Notes under the pieces: model-generated | The model's database searches: none | What the model saw: only the letters and a program-made list of their open reading frames with translations | What the model was told of the DNA's origin: nothing | Made by a program: the position numbers and the translations under genes | Shown here: one piece after another, positions 17,364 through 26,550 of the stretch | How positions within the stretch are numbered: position 1 is the first letter of the stretch | Layout of the letters: each line of letters begins with the position of its first letter | Assembly (NCBI RefSeq): GCF_015477775.1 | Contig: NZ_JADLQO010000022.1 | Coordinates: 17,876 to 81,875, forward strand | Origin: Nocardia abscessus | Lineage (GTDB): Bacteria > Actinomycetota > Actinomycetes > Mycobacteriales > Mycobacteriaceae | Direction of reading: 5' to 3' | DNA: 64,000 nucleotides

Positions 17364-17476
17364 ACAACCAGGAGCGCTCGCTCACCGTGTCAGCGAACGG
17401 GTCACCCACCCGTTCGCGCCTCACGCTTCGCCTGGCCGCAGCTGAACCGGCCGTCTCAACGGCTGGCCGCGACGCT

Positions 17477-17512
17477 CCGGTATCGGCAGCCGCTTCAGGC
17501 CGCCGATACCGG
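17477..17512. terminator. Bidirectional terminator hairpin between convergent genes
   Basis: CCGGTATCGGC and its exact complement GCCGATACCGG form an 11-bp stem with a 14-nt loop. It lies between the end of the TetR gene and the end of the hydrolase gene. No T-run follows, as is usual in high-GC actinobacteria. Confidence 0.65.
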
Positions 17513-17527
17513 GGAGAGGTGGGAGGG

Positions 17528-18844
17528 TCAGGTGGTCAGTTGGGTGTGCACCCACCGCATCGACATGCCCAGCCACTCATCGAAGTGGCTCATCGCGCAG
17601 TGGTCGTCGCCCGGGTAGAGCTTGAGCAGTCCGCGGGGTGCAAGCGTGGCGATGTCGATGGAGTCCTGAGTGCGCACCAGTGTGTCGGAGTCGCCGTTGA
17701 TGACCAGCAACGGAATGCTGATCTGGGGACACAGTTCACGAACGGTCAAGCTCGACAACCGGCGCAGCAAGTCGAAGGTGCCGGTGGCCGCCACGGCGTT
17801 GGCCAGGGTCCAGGCCATGATTTCGGGAACGCCGATCGAGCCGGTCAGCGCCCAGGTCTTCTCCGCGGGTGCGCCGTTGGAGACCACCGCGCGTAGCCGA
17901 GCATCGGTGGCGGCCATGCGGGTAGACCAATAAGCGCCGAAACTGAGCCCGAACATGCCGATGCTGGTGGGCTCGACGCGGGGATGCTCGGCGAGATAGT
18001 CGATGACGTAGTGGTAGATCGCTTCAGAGGCCGGCGACATCGGTTGGGTGTAGTCGTAGGTGCCGGGCATCTCCATGGCGAACACGCCCAGCCCGGCCGG
18101 ACGGTGAGCGAGGCTGGGAAACAGCAGTTCGGCGATCGTGCCCTCGATACCGTTGGTGACCAACACGGTCGGCACACGGTGGGTCCCGGGCGGGAAGAGG
18201 GTGTAGCCGCGCACGGTTTCGTTTCCGGCGGGGATCTCGACGGCTTCGATGACCAGGTCCATCGCCGGGGCCAGTGCGAGCAGCAGCACATGGGTCAGCC
18301 GCCGGGACACGGCGTAGGCCTGCAGCCGGTGCGGTGTCCACCCGGGCCAAGACGCGGCGAAGGTATAGACCGTCGTCTTGATCAGCGCGTCGACCGCGGT
18401 GGCGGCATCGGCGTGGGCGGGATGTTCGACGATGAACCGCTCGACCAGATCGGGATTCGGTTGCCCACCGCGCTCGGACAGAATCGATACCGCGGGGGCG
18501 AGGAGCTTGCCCAGGTGCTCGATCGCGGTGTGATTGGTGTCGTCGAGCAGCTCGCGCACCGACGGGCCGCCGAGGCGTTCGAGGGCCGCGTCGGCGGTGG
18601 CGATGTGGGGCTCGGCGAGGTCGTTCCAGTACCCGGACCAGGCCTCGTCGGTGAAGGAACGGCACCGGTCGAGTTGACGGGTGAACTCGAGTTTGTCGAT
18701 CGCACCCATATTCGAGAACCGGTCCACGAACAGCGCGGGCAAAAAGAACCGGGTACCGATCGGTGTGGACAGGCGTTCGGTGACGTGAACGAAGGCCGCG
18801 GTGCTGATGAAAAGTTTCGTCGCCAGCCGAGACGCGCGATTCAT
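17528..18844 (-). CDS. Alpha/beta hydrolase (FrsA/prolyl-oligopeptidase-like esterase)
   Basis: 438 residues from an ATG with AAAGGATC upstream. The first 180 residues are helical, and the C-terminal half is the hydrolase fold. The nucleophile elbow is MFGLSFGAYW (GxSxG). INGDSDTLVRTQDS carries the acid and YPGDDHCAMSH the catalytic His. This two-part layout resembles FrsA-like esterases and 2,6-dihydroxypseudooxynicotine-type C-C hydrolases. The frame stays open upstream to the leader ATG at 19138, so a longer fused form cannot be excluded. Two TetR-type operators at 19164-19233 should control it. A broken copy of its C-terminus lies at 13.4-13.6 kb. Confidence 0.85.
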   Translation of the reverse strand: MNRASRLATKLFISTAAFVHVTERLSTPIGTRFFLPALFVDRFSNMGAIDKLEFTRQLDRCRSFTDEAWSGYWNDLAEPHIATADAALERLGGPSVRELLDDTNHTAIEHLGKLLAPAVSILSERGGQPNPDLVERFIVEHPAHADAATAVDALIKTTVYTFAASWPGWTPHRLQAYAVSRRLTHVLLLALAPAMDLVIEAVEIPAGNETVRGYTLFPPGTHRVPTVLVTNGIEGTIAELLFPSLAHRPAGLGVFAMEMPGTYDYTQPMSPASEAIYHYVIDYLAEHPRVEPTSIGMFGLSFGAYWSTRMAATDARLRAVVSNGAPAEKTWALTGSIGVPEIMAWTLANAVAATGTFDLLRRLSSLTVRELCPQISIPLLVINGDSDTLVRTQDSIDIATLAPRGLLKLYPGDDHCAMSHFDEWLGMSMRWVHTQLTT

Positions 18845-19163
18845 CGGTGGATCCTTTCGGGGTGCGTCGAGGTAGCCGGGGTGGCGTCGCATGACCAGCA
18901 ATCGAAGCGCGCAGCCGGTATCGATGACCCGCCGCGGCATCGAACAGCGGTGGCATCGACGGGGGAGCGTTCGCTGCCGGATTCTGCGGCGCCGACGTTT
19001 GGAATTGGTTGAGGCTCGAGCGATGCCGGCGTGGTTCACGAGCCGAACCGGACGCGAGGCCGCCCAGGGTGAGTTGGAAGCCAGCCGATCATCAGTCCCG
19101 AACAGCTCCGCTGCGTCCAGCGGCCATGGATACGACATTGCGGTTCCTTCGAGACCCGTGCAC

Positions 19164-19186
19164 CTAACGCAATAACACTGCGTTAG
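19164..19186. promoter_or_regulatory. TetR-type operator 3
   Basis: CTAACGCA and TGCGTTAG flank ATAACAC, an 8-bp perfect inverted repeat with the same 23-bp footprint as operators 1, 2 and 4. It lies 26 bp upstream of the leader ATG at 19138. Confidence 0.75.
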
Positions 19187-19211
19187 CACGACGCTACGAC
19201 CCCACGTTAGA

Positions 19212-19232
19212 TAACGCAAGAGTCTTGCGTTA
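19212..19232. promoter_or_regulatory. TetR-type operator 4
   Basis: TAACGCAA and TTGCGTTA separated by GAGTC, perfect over 8 bp per arm. Centre-to-centre distance to operator 3 is 47 bp, matching the 46 bp between operators 1 and 2. Confidence 0.8.
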
Positions 19233-19331
19233 AGTTGTAGCTGTGGCGGTGCGTACCGCACGCACCTGACCTGCCCCGCCCGCGAACTGCTGCGTCGGCC
19301 GTGCATCGTCTCGGCGCGCAACCGGGCCGCG

Positions 19332-19721
19332 ATGTCGACCGGAATTCGCTGCACACCCCCCTCGCAACTCCGAACACATGCCGCGTCCGAGGCCTATCGA
19401 GAGACCGGCACGATAGCCGGCCTGTCGCCCGGACGCACTCGGAAACGAACCGAGATGCTGCTGGCCGCACACGCACTGGTCGGCGCACTGTCCACCGGTA
19501 AGGCCGTCGCACAACTGTTCGCGACCGAACGTGACAAGGGCAAATTCCACCCGGCCGCGATCCGACACGTCCAGTTCCCGTCCCTGCTCCGCGCCGGTGT
19601 TCTCGCGGCCGGACTCCTGGACGACGCAATCCGAGCGGACCGATACGAAGCCTCCACCTGGGACGACCTGGTCATCACCACCACCGTCGCCCAACAACTC
19701 GCCTTCGGCCTCACTGAATAA
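19332..19721 (+). CDS. Hypothetical protein
   Basis: 129 residues with strong GC3 bias from about residue 35. The C-terminal 90 residues look like one compact helical domain (MLLAAHALVGALSTGKAVAQ, FPSLLRAGVLAAGLLDD, TWDDLVITTTVAQQLAFGL). No family was recognised. The start is uncertain; the ATG at 19455 would give about 88 residues. It is divergent from the operator-controlled hydrolase, but no operator-proximal start of its own was found. Confidence 0.5.
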   Translation: MSTGIRCTPPSQLRTHAASEAYRETGTIAGLSPGRTRKRTEMLLAAHALVGALSTGKAVAQLFATERDKGKFHPAAIRHVQFPSLLRAGVLAAGLLDDAIRADRYEASTWDDLVITTTVAQQLAFGLTE

Positions 19722-20054
19722 ATCCCCCGCACCACGACAGAGGGGGTGTCCAGCCGCAGAAAAGGGTGACTGTCGACTTATCTGGCGACTGTCGCCGCCG
19801 CCGCGACCGCACCGAACGCAGCCCCACCTTGGGTCATGGCTACGGCGAACAGGGTGTTCGGACTGTGATCATCTCCAGCGCTCGGCAGTAATAATGCTGC
19901 CTACGGGAAAAGCAACCGACAGATTGAAAAACAGCCACCAGGACCCTCGACCGGTGCCCGCGAAGGCGTCGGCGGCCGACGTGCGCGATGGTCCGGTAGC
20001 GAAATTGGAAGCGGCTGGCTGGCCAAACGTAGTCGAGCGCAACCCACGACGCTT
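19722..20054. other. Gap without a recognised gene
   Basis: About 330 bp. No convincing coding frame, tRNA or repeat was seen; one short rightward frame (from about 19901) lacks family features. Confidence 0.35.
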
Positions 20055-20660
20055 TTACCTCCGGGTCCCGCCGTCGTCGACGTCTCCAGGACGGGAAGAA
20101 CCCCTGTTGGGACCGCGACGATGAGCATCATCCGACCCCGTTCGAGCCGACCGTGGCCTTGAAAGTGGTCGTGTGGGCTCCGCTGATCGGAGAAGTTCAA
20201 GTGCGTAGTCGGGGTCCGGCAACATGCTCGGCAGCCGCGGCAACCCAAAGCTGTGGTCCTGCTCGAGCGGAGCTGGAAGACCATCTGGTCAGCCCCTCGA
20301 CATGGACTGTCACGTCGGCTTGAAAATCAGCGGCACTGGTTGCCGCCGTAGTTGGTGGAGGGGTCAGGTTGGTGCCGACGACAGATTGCGCGTGCGGTGG
20401 GCCCGGACAGGGCATTTGCCCGAGCAGTACAGCGCTGGTCTGGGCCGGGGTGCGCCACAGTTGGCGGCGGGTGCCGTGGTCGTCGACCTCATACCCACCC
20501 AAGGCCCCGTCTCGACGATCGCGGGGATCTCCTCGACGGGTATCAGCTGTTGGGCAGCCAGCAGGGGCACGCGGCGCATCTGGAACCCGATATGCCAGTC
20601 CGAGGTATGCAGGATCCCCCTGCGCAACAGAATATTCCGGCTCATCGACACGTTCCGGCC
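20055..20660 (-). pseudogene. Remnant of a hypothetical protein with a zinc-ribbon-like cysteine pair
   Basis: Coding character appears in three successive frames. The first has LLRRGILHTSDWHIGF and then RPALYCSGKCPVRAHR, a CxxxC segment like those in small zinc-binding proteins. A shift leads to VTVHVEGLTRWSSSSARAG and LWVAAAAEHVA. A further shift gives LPSMLPDPDYALELLRSAEP before the stop near 20055. No frame spans the whole. It is a decayed gene of unknown function. Confidence 0.45.
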
Positions 20661-20864
20661 CCCGGCTGGGCGCGCGGAGGTCGTGTGCTCGGCAAGTGGA
20701 CCGCGGGCGTGGGTGCAATCATCGGTCGCCGTCCGATCACTGCTCCTCGCGCGGACTACTGAGCGTCTCGAGGCGTGCGGCCGCCGACTCCATGAGCACT
20801 GCCGCCCTGTTCGTGAGATCGTCGGACCTCGGTTGCACGCCCTGGTCGAGCTCTCACCGACATC

Positions 20865-21749
20865 TCAGCCCTTCGGCGCGGGGTTGATTGTGTCACCGTC
20901 CCAGGTCAGATCCGATTTCTCGGTGATCTCGAAGGCCTCGAAACGATCGTCGGCCAGAACCGCGTCGATCAGAGTCCGTGAGCCGGCGACGATCGTGGAG
21001 TCGAAGTCGATCTCGCTGGCCACGACCCATGCGTGGTCGGCGGGCCAGAGCAGCTGGGGCGTCACTCCGGGGAAATCGGTCGTCCATCCCAAGCCCGCCG
21101 CATGCACCCAGCTGGGGTCGGCGAGTTCGGAGAGACTGGTGTCGAACAACATGAAGTCGCGTCCCGGCCACTGCAGGAAAGGCCCTGCCTCGACCGCCCG
21201 TCTGACCTGCGGCGCGACAGAGGCAGCCAGCTCGGCGTCGATTCGAGCTCGCTCGCGCTCGAGGTTCTGCGGATCGCCGTCGGTGGACGCGACGAACACC
21301 GCACCCGAGGATGTGTTCAGCTCGCCGAATCCATTCCAAACTCCAGCCGTCACCTCTTCCGGTGCCTCGGTGGCTGCGCGGAGGTGGACAGTGAGCGCGG
21401 CCAGCAGGCATGGGTCGAACCACCCCTCGACGGTCTGGCCGACTTTCCAGCCGTCGTCGAACGACATCGCCGCCTCGTCCTCATCGTCGGTAAGGTTGCG
21501 CCACTGCACCAGCGGATGCATCACTCTGCCGTTGCGCACGGCGACCTCGGCCCACGGCCACATCGCCTCGTCCACGATCTCGGGATTGCCCCACTCGTCG
21601 GTGACCGTGACGTCGCGGCGGGTCGCCTCGACCGGGTGCAGGATCCGCGCATAAGCCTCAAAGCCGGTACCAGCGACGCCGCCGACCCCGTGTTCGCCGA
21701 CGCGCGCCAGCAGCCACCCCCCACGCTCGAAATCCGTTGTGAACTCCAC
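20865..21749 (-). CDS. Hypothetical protein, actinobacterial
   Basis: 294 residues from a GTG. Soluble, rich in Trp and acidic residues, with no signal peptide or membrane segment. Segments such as WGNPEIVDEAMWPWAEVAVRNG, VGQTVEGWFDPCLLAALT and WTTDFPGVTPQLLWPADHAW (quoted in part) show normal codon bias and no repeats. It has no catalytic motif that I recognise. It is not clearly part of an operon. Confidence 0.75.
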   Translation of the reverse strand: MEFTTDFERGGWLLARVGEHGVGGVAGTGFEAYARILHPVEATRRDVTVTDEWGNPEIVDEAMWPWAEVAVRNGRVMHPLVQWRNLTDDEDEAAMSFDDGWKVGQTVEGWFDPCLLAALTVHLRAATEAPEEVTAGVWNGFGELNTSSGAVFVASTDGDPQNLERERARIDAELAASVAPQVRRAVEAGPFLQWPGRDFMLFDTSLSELADPSWVHAAGLGWTTDFPGVTPQLLWPADHAWVVASEIDFDSTIVAGSRTLIDAVLADDRFEAFEITEKSDLTWDGDTINPAPKG

Positions 21750-22207
21750 CCAGCCAGCCTAGTGAGCCACGCCTGTAGGGCAGATCTGTCTCTGGCGTCA
21801 GCTCCGTCGGGCTGCTGTAGCCGTCCGAGGATCGACCGCGCCTGTCGCGCGATGACGCTCACCTCGCCGACCGAGCCAGCTGCCATCGTCTCCCGATTGA
21901 CCGGATCGAATATCGCCGCAGCCACACGATGGGCCGATTCCGTCGCGGCAAGTAACGCAAAATACGCCGCACTGCGCCGCACCGGAGCCCCCAGTAACGG
22001 CCGTCACCGACCCGCGCAACCAGTGGTCGTAGCGTGAACGCGCGCTCGAGCCGCGACCGCTCGGGTGCCATCTGACCGATCCACCGCCGCCCGGCCCGAC
22101 GGGCGAAAATTATCGGCTCGACTTCCCGGACGACCGCACCCAGAATGAACATCTGCCACCACGAAACCACGTAGCCCCCGGGGCAATCGAGCAAAGGACA
22201 GCGTCCA
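21750..22207. other. Gap with a possible short leftward coding remnant
   Basis: About 460 bp. A leftward frame from 21982 starts with YFALLAATESAHRVAAAIFD and ARSILGRLQQPDG, which look coded, but it runs on into the next gene in the wrong frame without a sensible end. No other feature was seen. Confidence 0.3.
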
Positions 22208-22630
22208 GTGTCCACATTCTTCAACCCCTGGCGGCGCCTGCGCCACCTGCTGGACCGCAGCGATCGCCCCCCGCGGCAGACGGATTCGCCCTCGCGCCCA
22301 TCATCGGTCCGGTCGATAGATCTCGCGGCCCTGCAAGCCGATCTCGATCGGCAGTGGGCCGATACCGCCGGAAGATACGTCGGCCTGTTGCTGCAGGGCC
22401 ACTCGCACGATCCCGACGGGCTGGAGCGCGTACTACGCATTATCGCCGCGACCGGAGAGCCCATGGCGATGTTCAGTCTCGCGGTCGCCCTGCGCCGCAA
22501 CGGACAGGACGAGGAGGGGCAGGTTTGGATGGAACGGGCCATCGCATCCGGCGACCCCAAAGTCGCCGCCCTGGTTTCCGAGCTCGCGGCCCGCGCCGAC
22601 GGCGGCACCGCGACCGAAGGGCGCGAATGA
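22208..22630 (+). CDS. Hypothetical protein with a TPR/Sel1-like C-terminal helix pair
   Basis: 140 residues from a GTG with AAAGGACA upstream. The N-terminus is basic and proline-rich. The C-terminal half has helix pairs (LERVLRIIAATGEPMAMFSL, then LRRNGQDEEGQVWMERAIAS, GDPKVAALVSELAAR) that resemble one or two TPR/Sel1 units. Its TGA overlaps the ATG of the next gene (ATGA), so the two are translationally coupled. Function unknown. Confidence 0.65.
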   Translation: MSTFFNPWRRLRHLLDRSDRPPRQTDSPSRPSSVRSIDLAALQADLDRQWADTAGRYVGLLLQGHSHDPDGLERVLRIIAATGEPMAMFSLAVALRRNGQDEEGQVWMERAIASGDPKVAALVSELAARADGGTATEGRE

Positions 22631-22984
22631 ACGACACCTGGTACGAGATCTACCTTCCACCCGGCAATCTCGACACGACGGACGGTCCTCTCACGGGAAC
22701 CCGACCCCGGCCGAACGACAACACGGCCGCTGAGCATTGCGGTGGCACCGGCCGATCCGGAGCCCGTGCCCTTCGGCAGTCCGATCGCCCTCGACCTCGA
22801 TCTGTTCTTCCACGGCAGCGCGGGGGCCGTCGACGAGGACCTGCAGTCTCCGCGGGCGAGATCCCTGCTGCCGGGTGAGGTTGTACTGAGAGTTGGTCTC
22901 GCGAAGCGATGTCGGCTCTGGGAGGAGCCCCGGCCGCGTCGCGGGCCGGTTCGCCTCCATAGCCGCGTCGCTAGTGTCGATTAG
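22627..22984 (+). pseudogene. Hypothetical protein coupled to the preceding gene, apparently frameshifted
   Basis: The first codons from ATG 22627 encode MNDTWYEIYLPPGNLD. From about 22680 the coding signal is in a different frame, giving LSIAVAPADPEPVPFGSPIA, LDLDLFFHGSAGAVDEDLQS and ARSLLPGEVVLRVGL up to the stop at 22984. One indel would restore a protein of about 118 residues. It ends 14 bp inside the convergent LLM oxidoreductase gene. Sequencing error is possible. Confidence 0.5.
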
Positions 22985-23834
22985 TGAGATCGAATCGTTC
23001 TGCGAACTCCGACATTCGGTCGTGCTGCTCGTCGGCGGTTCCCGGGGCCAGGTTGACGAGGATCCGGGTCACCCCCTGTTCTTCGAGCTGCTGGACCTGC
23101 TCGACCGACAGATCGGACGGGCCCCAGCGGGTGTACTCCAGGGCGGCCGGGTCGCGGCCCGCTTCCGCAGCAGTCTTACGTGCCAGCTCGATTTGCAGTT
23201 CGCGCTCGGCGTCGTCGAGCATTCCACCCGCGAAGTAGCCGTCGCCCCGTCGACCCGCGCGGCGGGCGGCAGCTCGGCTGGACCCGCCCACGTGGATCGG
23301 AAGTTCCGTTGTCCCGTGCGGTTTGGGATAGCTGCAGAGCTTGTCGAAGGCGTAGAACTCACCGTGATGGTCGACGCCGTCGGGACCGCCCGACCACAGC
23401 AATCGCAGCACGTCGATCGCCTCGTCGGCGCGGCGACCGCGGGTGTGGAAATCCACTCCCACCGCCTGCGCCTCGCCCGGCAGGGTGCCGAGTCCGACGG
23501 TGAGCAGCCGCATGCGTCCTTTGGACAGGACATCGACGGTGGCCAGGCGTTTGGCGAGCACCACCGGATGGCGGTACGGCAGCAGCAGGACGCCGGTGCC
23601 GAGCAGCAGCCTTTGCGTGACCGCGGCGACGAAGCTCAGGCAGTCCAGGGGATCGAAGTAGGGCGACGCCGGAGGCAGTTCTCCGGCACCGTACGACGCG
23701 CCGGGATACAGCGCGATGTGGTCCTGCAGATACAGGGCCTCGAAACCGCACGCCTCGGCATGCTGGGCAAACGTGACGAGCCGGTCGGGATCGGTTCCGT
23801 TGAACGGCGTGCTGTAGCTGATCGCGAATTTCAC
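22971..23834 (-). CDS. LLM-class F420-dependent oxidoreductase
   Basis: 287 residues from a GTG with AAAGGA six bases upstream; a longer upstream frame lacks a binding site. It is a luciferase-like TIM barrel. FAQHAEACGFEALYLQDHIAL is the typical N-terminal helix-strand (quoted in part: HAEACGFEALYLQDH). RLLLGTGVLLLPYRHPVVLAK, RMRLLTVGLGTLPGEAQAVG (in part) and HVGGSSRAAARRAGRRGDGY follow. These enzymes use the deazaflavin F420 (or FMN) for hydride transfer to varied substrates. A C-terminal fragment of a second LLM gene lies about 210 bp upstream in the same orientation. Confidence 0.9.
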   Translation of the reverse strand: MKFAISYSTPFNGTDPDRLVTFAQHAEACGFEALYLQDHIALYPGASYGAGELPPASPYFDPLDCLSFVAAVTQRLLLGTGVLLLPYRHPVVLAKRLATVDVLSKGRMRLLTVGLGTLPGEAQAVGVDFHTRGRRADEAIDVLRLLWSGGPDGVDHHGEFYAFDKLCSYPKPHGTTELPIHVGGSSRAAARRAGRRGDGYFAGGMLDDAERELQIELARKTAAEAGRDPAALEYTRWGPSDLSVEQVQQLEEQGVTRILVNLAPGTADEQHDRMSEFAERFDLTNRH

Positions 23835-24044
23835 AGATATTCCTTTGCATGCGCGTGGGCGCGGAACCATCGGTAGAGATCGGACGGGAGCGGAGCGGTC
23901 ATGTGAGGTCGCGTCGTCGTACCCGCGACCTCATCACCGCACCAGCGTCGAACGGTAGACCTTGCCGCCGACGTCAAGGCAAGCCCTGACGCGGTGGGAT
24001 CGTCGTTGCCGATCTCGAGCCGAGCCGCAGCCGTGTGCAGAACT

Positions 24045-24215
24045 TCAGGCCACGTAGTGGTCGGCTATCTTCGCGAATTCATCAAGGGTGCACAGTGTTT
24101 CCGGTTCCGGGAGGGTCGGCAGGCCGAAAAGCAGGCGCTGCACGCCGGCCTCGGCGTAGCCGGCGATCAGGGCCGGATCGGTCGGGACGAATGCGACTGT
24201 GGGCCGGACAGCCCA
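24045..24215 (-). pseudogene. C-terminal fragment of a second LLM-class oxidoreductase
   Basis: Reading leftward, TVAFVPTDPALIAGYAEAG leads to VQRLLFGLPTLPEPETLCTL and DEFAKIADHYVA, then TGA. This is the standard end of LLM F420-dependent enzymes (about 55 residues). No matching upstream portion was found, so the gene was truncated at its 5' side. Confidence 0.7.
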
Positions 24216-24478
24216 AGCGAGCAAGCCGCCGACATCATGCCGTTGTAGAGCCCCGGCAGTTTCCGGGTGGCCACGCGGGACCTACCGGGCGGTGCTCCGT
24301 GTTTCATCCGAAAGGTGTGAAGCGCAACTCGATCAATTGTTCGTACGCTCCTTCTGGACTCGTATCCACAGCTACCGGTCCAGGATGATCTGTCCCCGAT
24401 GCGGACGCGGCGTGTGAATTCGCGTCACCGCTTTCTCCTCTCTGTTTCGGATGAAACTCATACGGTAAGGAGCGATAC
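24216..24478. other. Upstream region of the lipase gene
   Basis: About 260 bp separating the LLM fragment and the lipase. It should hold the lipase promoter; no operator-like symmetry was evident. Confidence 0.3.
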
Positions 24479-25729
24479 ATGACCGCACAATCCACCACGA
24501 TCAATGAGCCGACGCTGCAAGACAAGATCACATACCAGCTGTGCGAGTACGCGAATCTGGTCAACAGCATCAGCAAAGAAGACAGCGACCTGGAGGGGAC
24601 GCTCTATCAGAAGATCCAGCAGTATCTCGACACCAACCAGGAGGTCATCGGAGGGTGGGAGATCGTCTGGGGTCCCGGAGTCGCGTTGTTCGACACCGAC
24701 TTGTACGCGGTCAACGCCCTGTACATGGTGCGAAGCATCGAGGATCGCTCCCGGTACGTGATCGCCATGGCCGGCAGCAGTGACGCACTGGTGTTCGACT
24801 GGCTCGTCGAGGACTCCTTCATTCTCCAGACGCCGTGGTTCGCGAATAGCGCCGCCTTGCACACGATCGGCACGGCCATCGGGGTGAAAACCCTCATAAG
24901 CCTCAAACCCTCCGGCCCCCGTCCCGGTGCCGGTCACACGTTGCCCGAGTTCTTGAGCACGCTCGGCGACAAGGCGATCGACCTGACCGTCACCGGCCAC
25001 AGCCTCGGCGGTGCCCTGTCACCCACGCTGGCCCTGTTCCTGCGCGACACCCAGTGGCTATGGGACAATTCCGAGAAAGCCAGGATCAACGTGCTCTCGA
25101 CCGCCGGACCGAGTTTCTGCAATCAGGAATTCGTCAACTACACCACCCAACGCCTGCAACGAGTGCAGCGCTACGCCAACGACCTCGACATCGTCCCGCA
25201 CATGTGGAACCCGCCCGACATCGATGGCGCCAAGGCTCTCTACTCCAAGAACAACCAGCCTGCTCCCGATGATATGAAGGTTGTGTTCGACCTGCTCGAG
25301 ATACAGGCGTCCGTATCAGGCCAATATGCACACTTCGCCCCCACCAGCGGCGTGTTCCAAGGCACGTTCGACAATGAGATAAATCAAACGCAAGGCTCGA
25401 CGCCAGGCGAATTGTACTTGCAACAGGTCGGGTACCAGCACATAGGCGGCTACCATGCGTTCTTCGAAATCAAAGGCGTCCAGTGGCCGCAGGGCGTCGT
25501 AGCCCTCCCGCCGGTCGGCGCCGACACCGTGATGGGCCGCCTCCTGGCCTCGGCCGGTGTACCGCTCGGCGACGGTGACGGGAAGGTCAGGAAGGTACTG
25601 GCGAACCGTCGGCCGGTAACCGTCCCGATCGACGGACAGCCCGTGGAGCTGCCGACCGACCACGACAGCCCCGAAGCCAAGAAACTCGTGGACCGCGTCA
25701 CCGCCGAGTTCGACCCCACCGCCGCATGA
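24479..25729 (+). CDS. Class 3 lipase family protein
   Basis: 416 residues from an ATG with TAAGGAGC upstream. The N-terminus has no export signal. VTGHSLGGALSPTLALFLRD is the lipase_3 nucleophile elbow. NDLDIVPHMWNPPD supplies the usual acid region, and GGYHAFFEI contains the likely catalytic His. The fold resembles fungal-type triacylglycerol lipases (Rhizomucor-like). Length is a little above the family average because of a C-terminal extension of about 80 residues. Base composition is somewhat less GC-rich than its neighbours, which may indicate separate acquisition. No partner genes are adjacent. Confidence 0.85.
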   Translation: MTAQSTTINEPTLQDKITYQLCEYANLVNSISKEDSDLEGTLYQKIQQYLDTNQEVIGGWEIVWGPGVALFDTDLYAVNALYMVRSIEDRSRYVIAMAGSSDALVFDWLVEDSFILQTPWFANSAALHTIGTAIGVKTLISLKPSGPRPGAGHTLPEFLSTLGDKAIDLTVTGHSLGGALSPTLALFLRDTQWLWDNSEKARINVLSTAGPSFCNQEFVNYTTQRLQRVQRYANDLDIVPHMWNPPDIDGAKALYSKNNQPAPDDMKVVFDLLEIQASVSGQYAHFAPTSGVFQGTFDNEINQTQGSTPGELYLQQVGYQHIGGYHAFFEIKGVQWPQGVVALPPVGADTVMGRLLASAGVPLGDGDGKVRKVLANRRPVTVPIDGQPVELPTDHDSPEAKKLVDRVTAEFDPTAA

Positions 25730-26240
25730 ACTGGTGCCCCGGGCCCCGCACTCGGTGGCACGCGAGCTTCAATCCGGTACAGCGCGAAGGCGCTCCAACG
25801 GCGCAGGACGTGGCGGTCGACTCCGGCGGGCAGCTCGGCGACAACAGATCAGTCGACGAGGTCCAGCGTCGATCTCGGCAGTCGGCCGCCACGCCTGGTC
25901 GACCTCCACTCCCGCTCCGGCATACATACGCGCACTGACCACGCGAACAGTAGGTTGGAACACCTTCTGCACCAACTCCCGTGCACCTGCCGCATGCGCC
26001 CCGCGCTTCGCCCGCCGGTCGCCGCCGACGCCGGGCCCGAGAGGGAAGCGGTGTAGCGGTCGTCGACGTCAGCCGCTACACCTGAGCATCCACCTACACG
26101 AGATGGACCAGCCAGACGGCGAGTTGAACATCGTGCATGCCCCCGCAAGAACAGACGAATGTCCGAGTGCCACGACAGGCGGTGGACGGTCGCCGGAAGC
26201 GGGTGGGTGGCTCTGCAGGACCGCTGCTCGCCATCGGCTT
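25730..26240. other. Gap without a recognised gene
   Basis: About 510 bp between the lipase gene and the EthD remnant. Open frames on both strands are short or of arginine-rich shadow composition. Nothing supportable was seen. Confidence 0.4.
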
Positions 26241-26550
26241 TCAACCGAGTAGCACGAACTCCTTGGTCATGAAGAAGGAGGATCGTGGCAGGTCGATGAA
26301 GTTCCTCTCGTCCTGGGCCAGCGCTTGGTTGGCTTGTATCCCGGCGGGTGTGGCGCTCGCGATGACGAGCGCTTGTTCCGAGGGGAACCAGACTTCGGTG
26401 ATGCCGTCGAAGGACTCGCCGGTGCCGTGTTGCGTGGCGAGGAGCAGGTTGATCGTGGAATCCTTGGTGTGACTCTGGACGTAGCGGTAGCGCCGAGCGT
26501 TTTGACTTGCTCGGTGGCGAAGGGCCCGTGGTGGTTCAGCCAGTTCCACT
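26241..26550 (-). pseudogene. EthD-domain protein remnant
   Basis: NWLNHHGPFATEQVKTLGA and, after a frameshift near 26500, RYVQSHTKDSTINLLLATQ (as YRYVQSH) and FDGITEVWFPSEQALVIASA, DERNFIDLPRS lie in order. These are the conserved HGP and WF segments of EthD-like dimeric ferredoxin-fold proteins that accompany catabolic operons. The N-terminal 30 or so residues are missing and replaced by OYE sequence. Confidence 0.65.

Noticed and set aside
21521..21982. Leftward frame upstream of the 20865-21749 gene
   Set aside because: Its first 75 residues look coded, but it overlaps the next gene by about 230 bp in the wrong frame and has no good ribosome binding site, so it is mentioned only in the gap entry.
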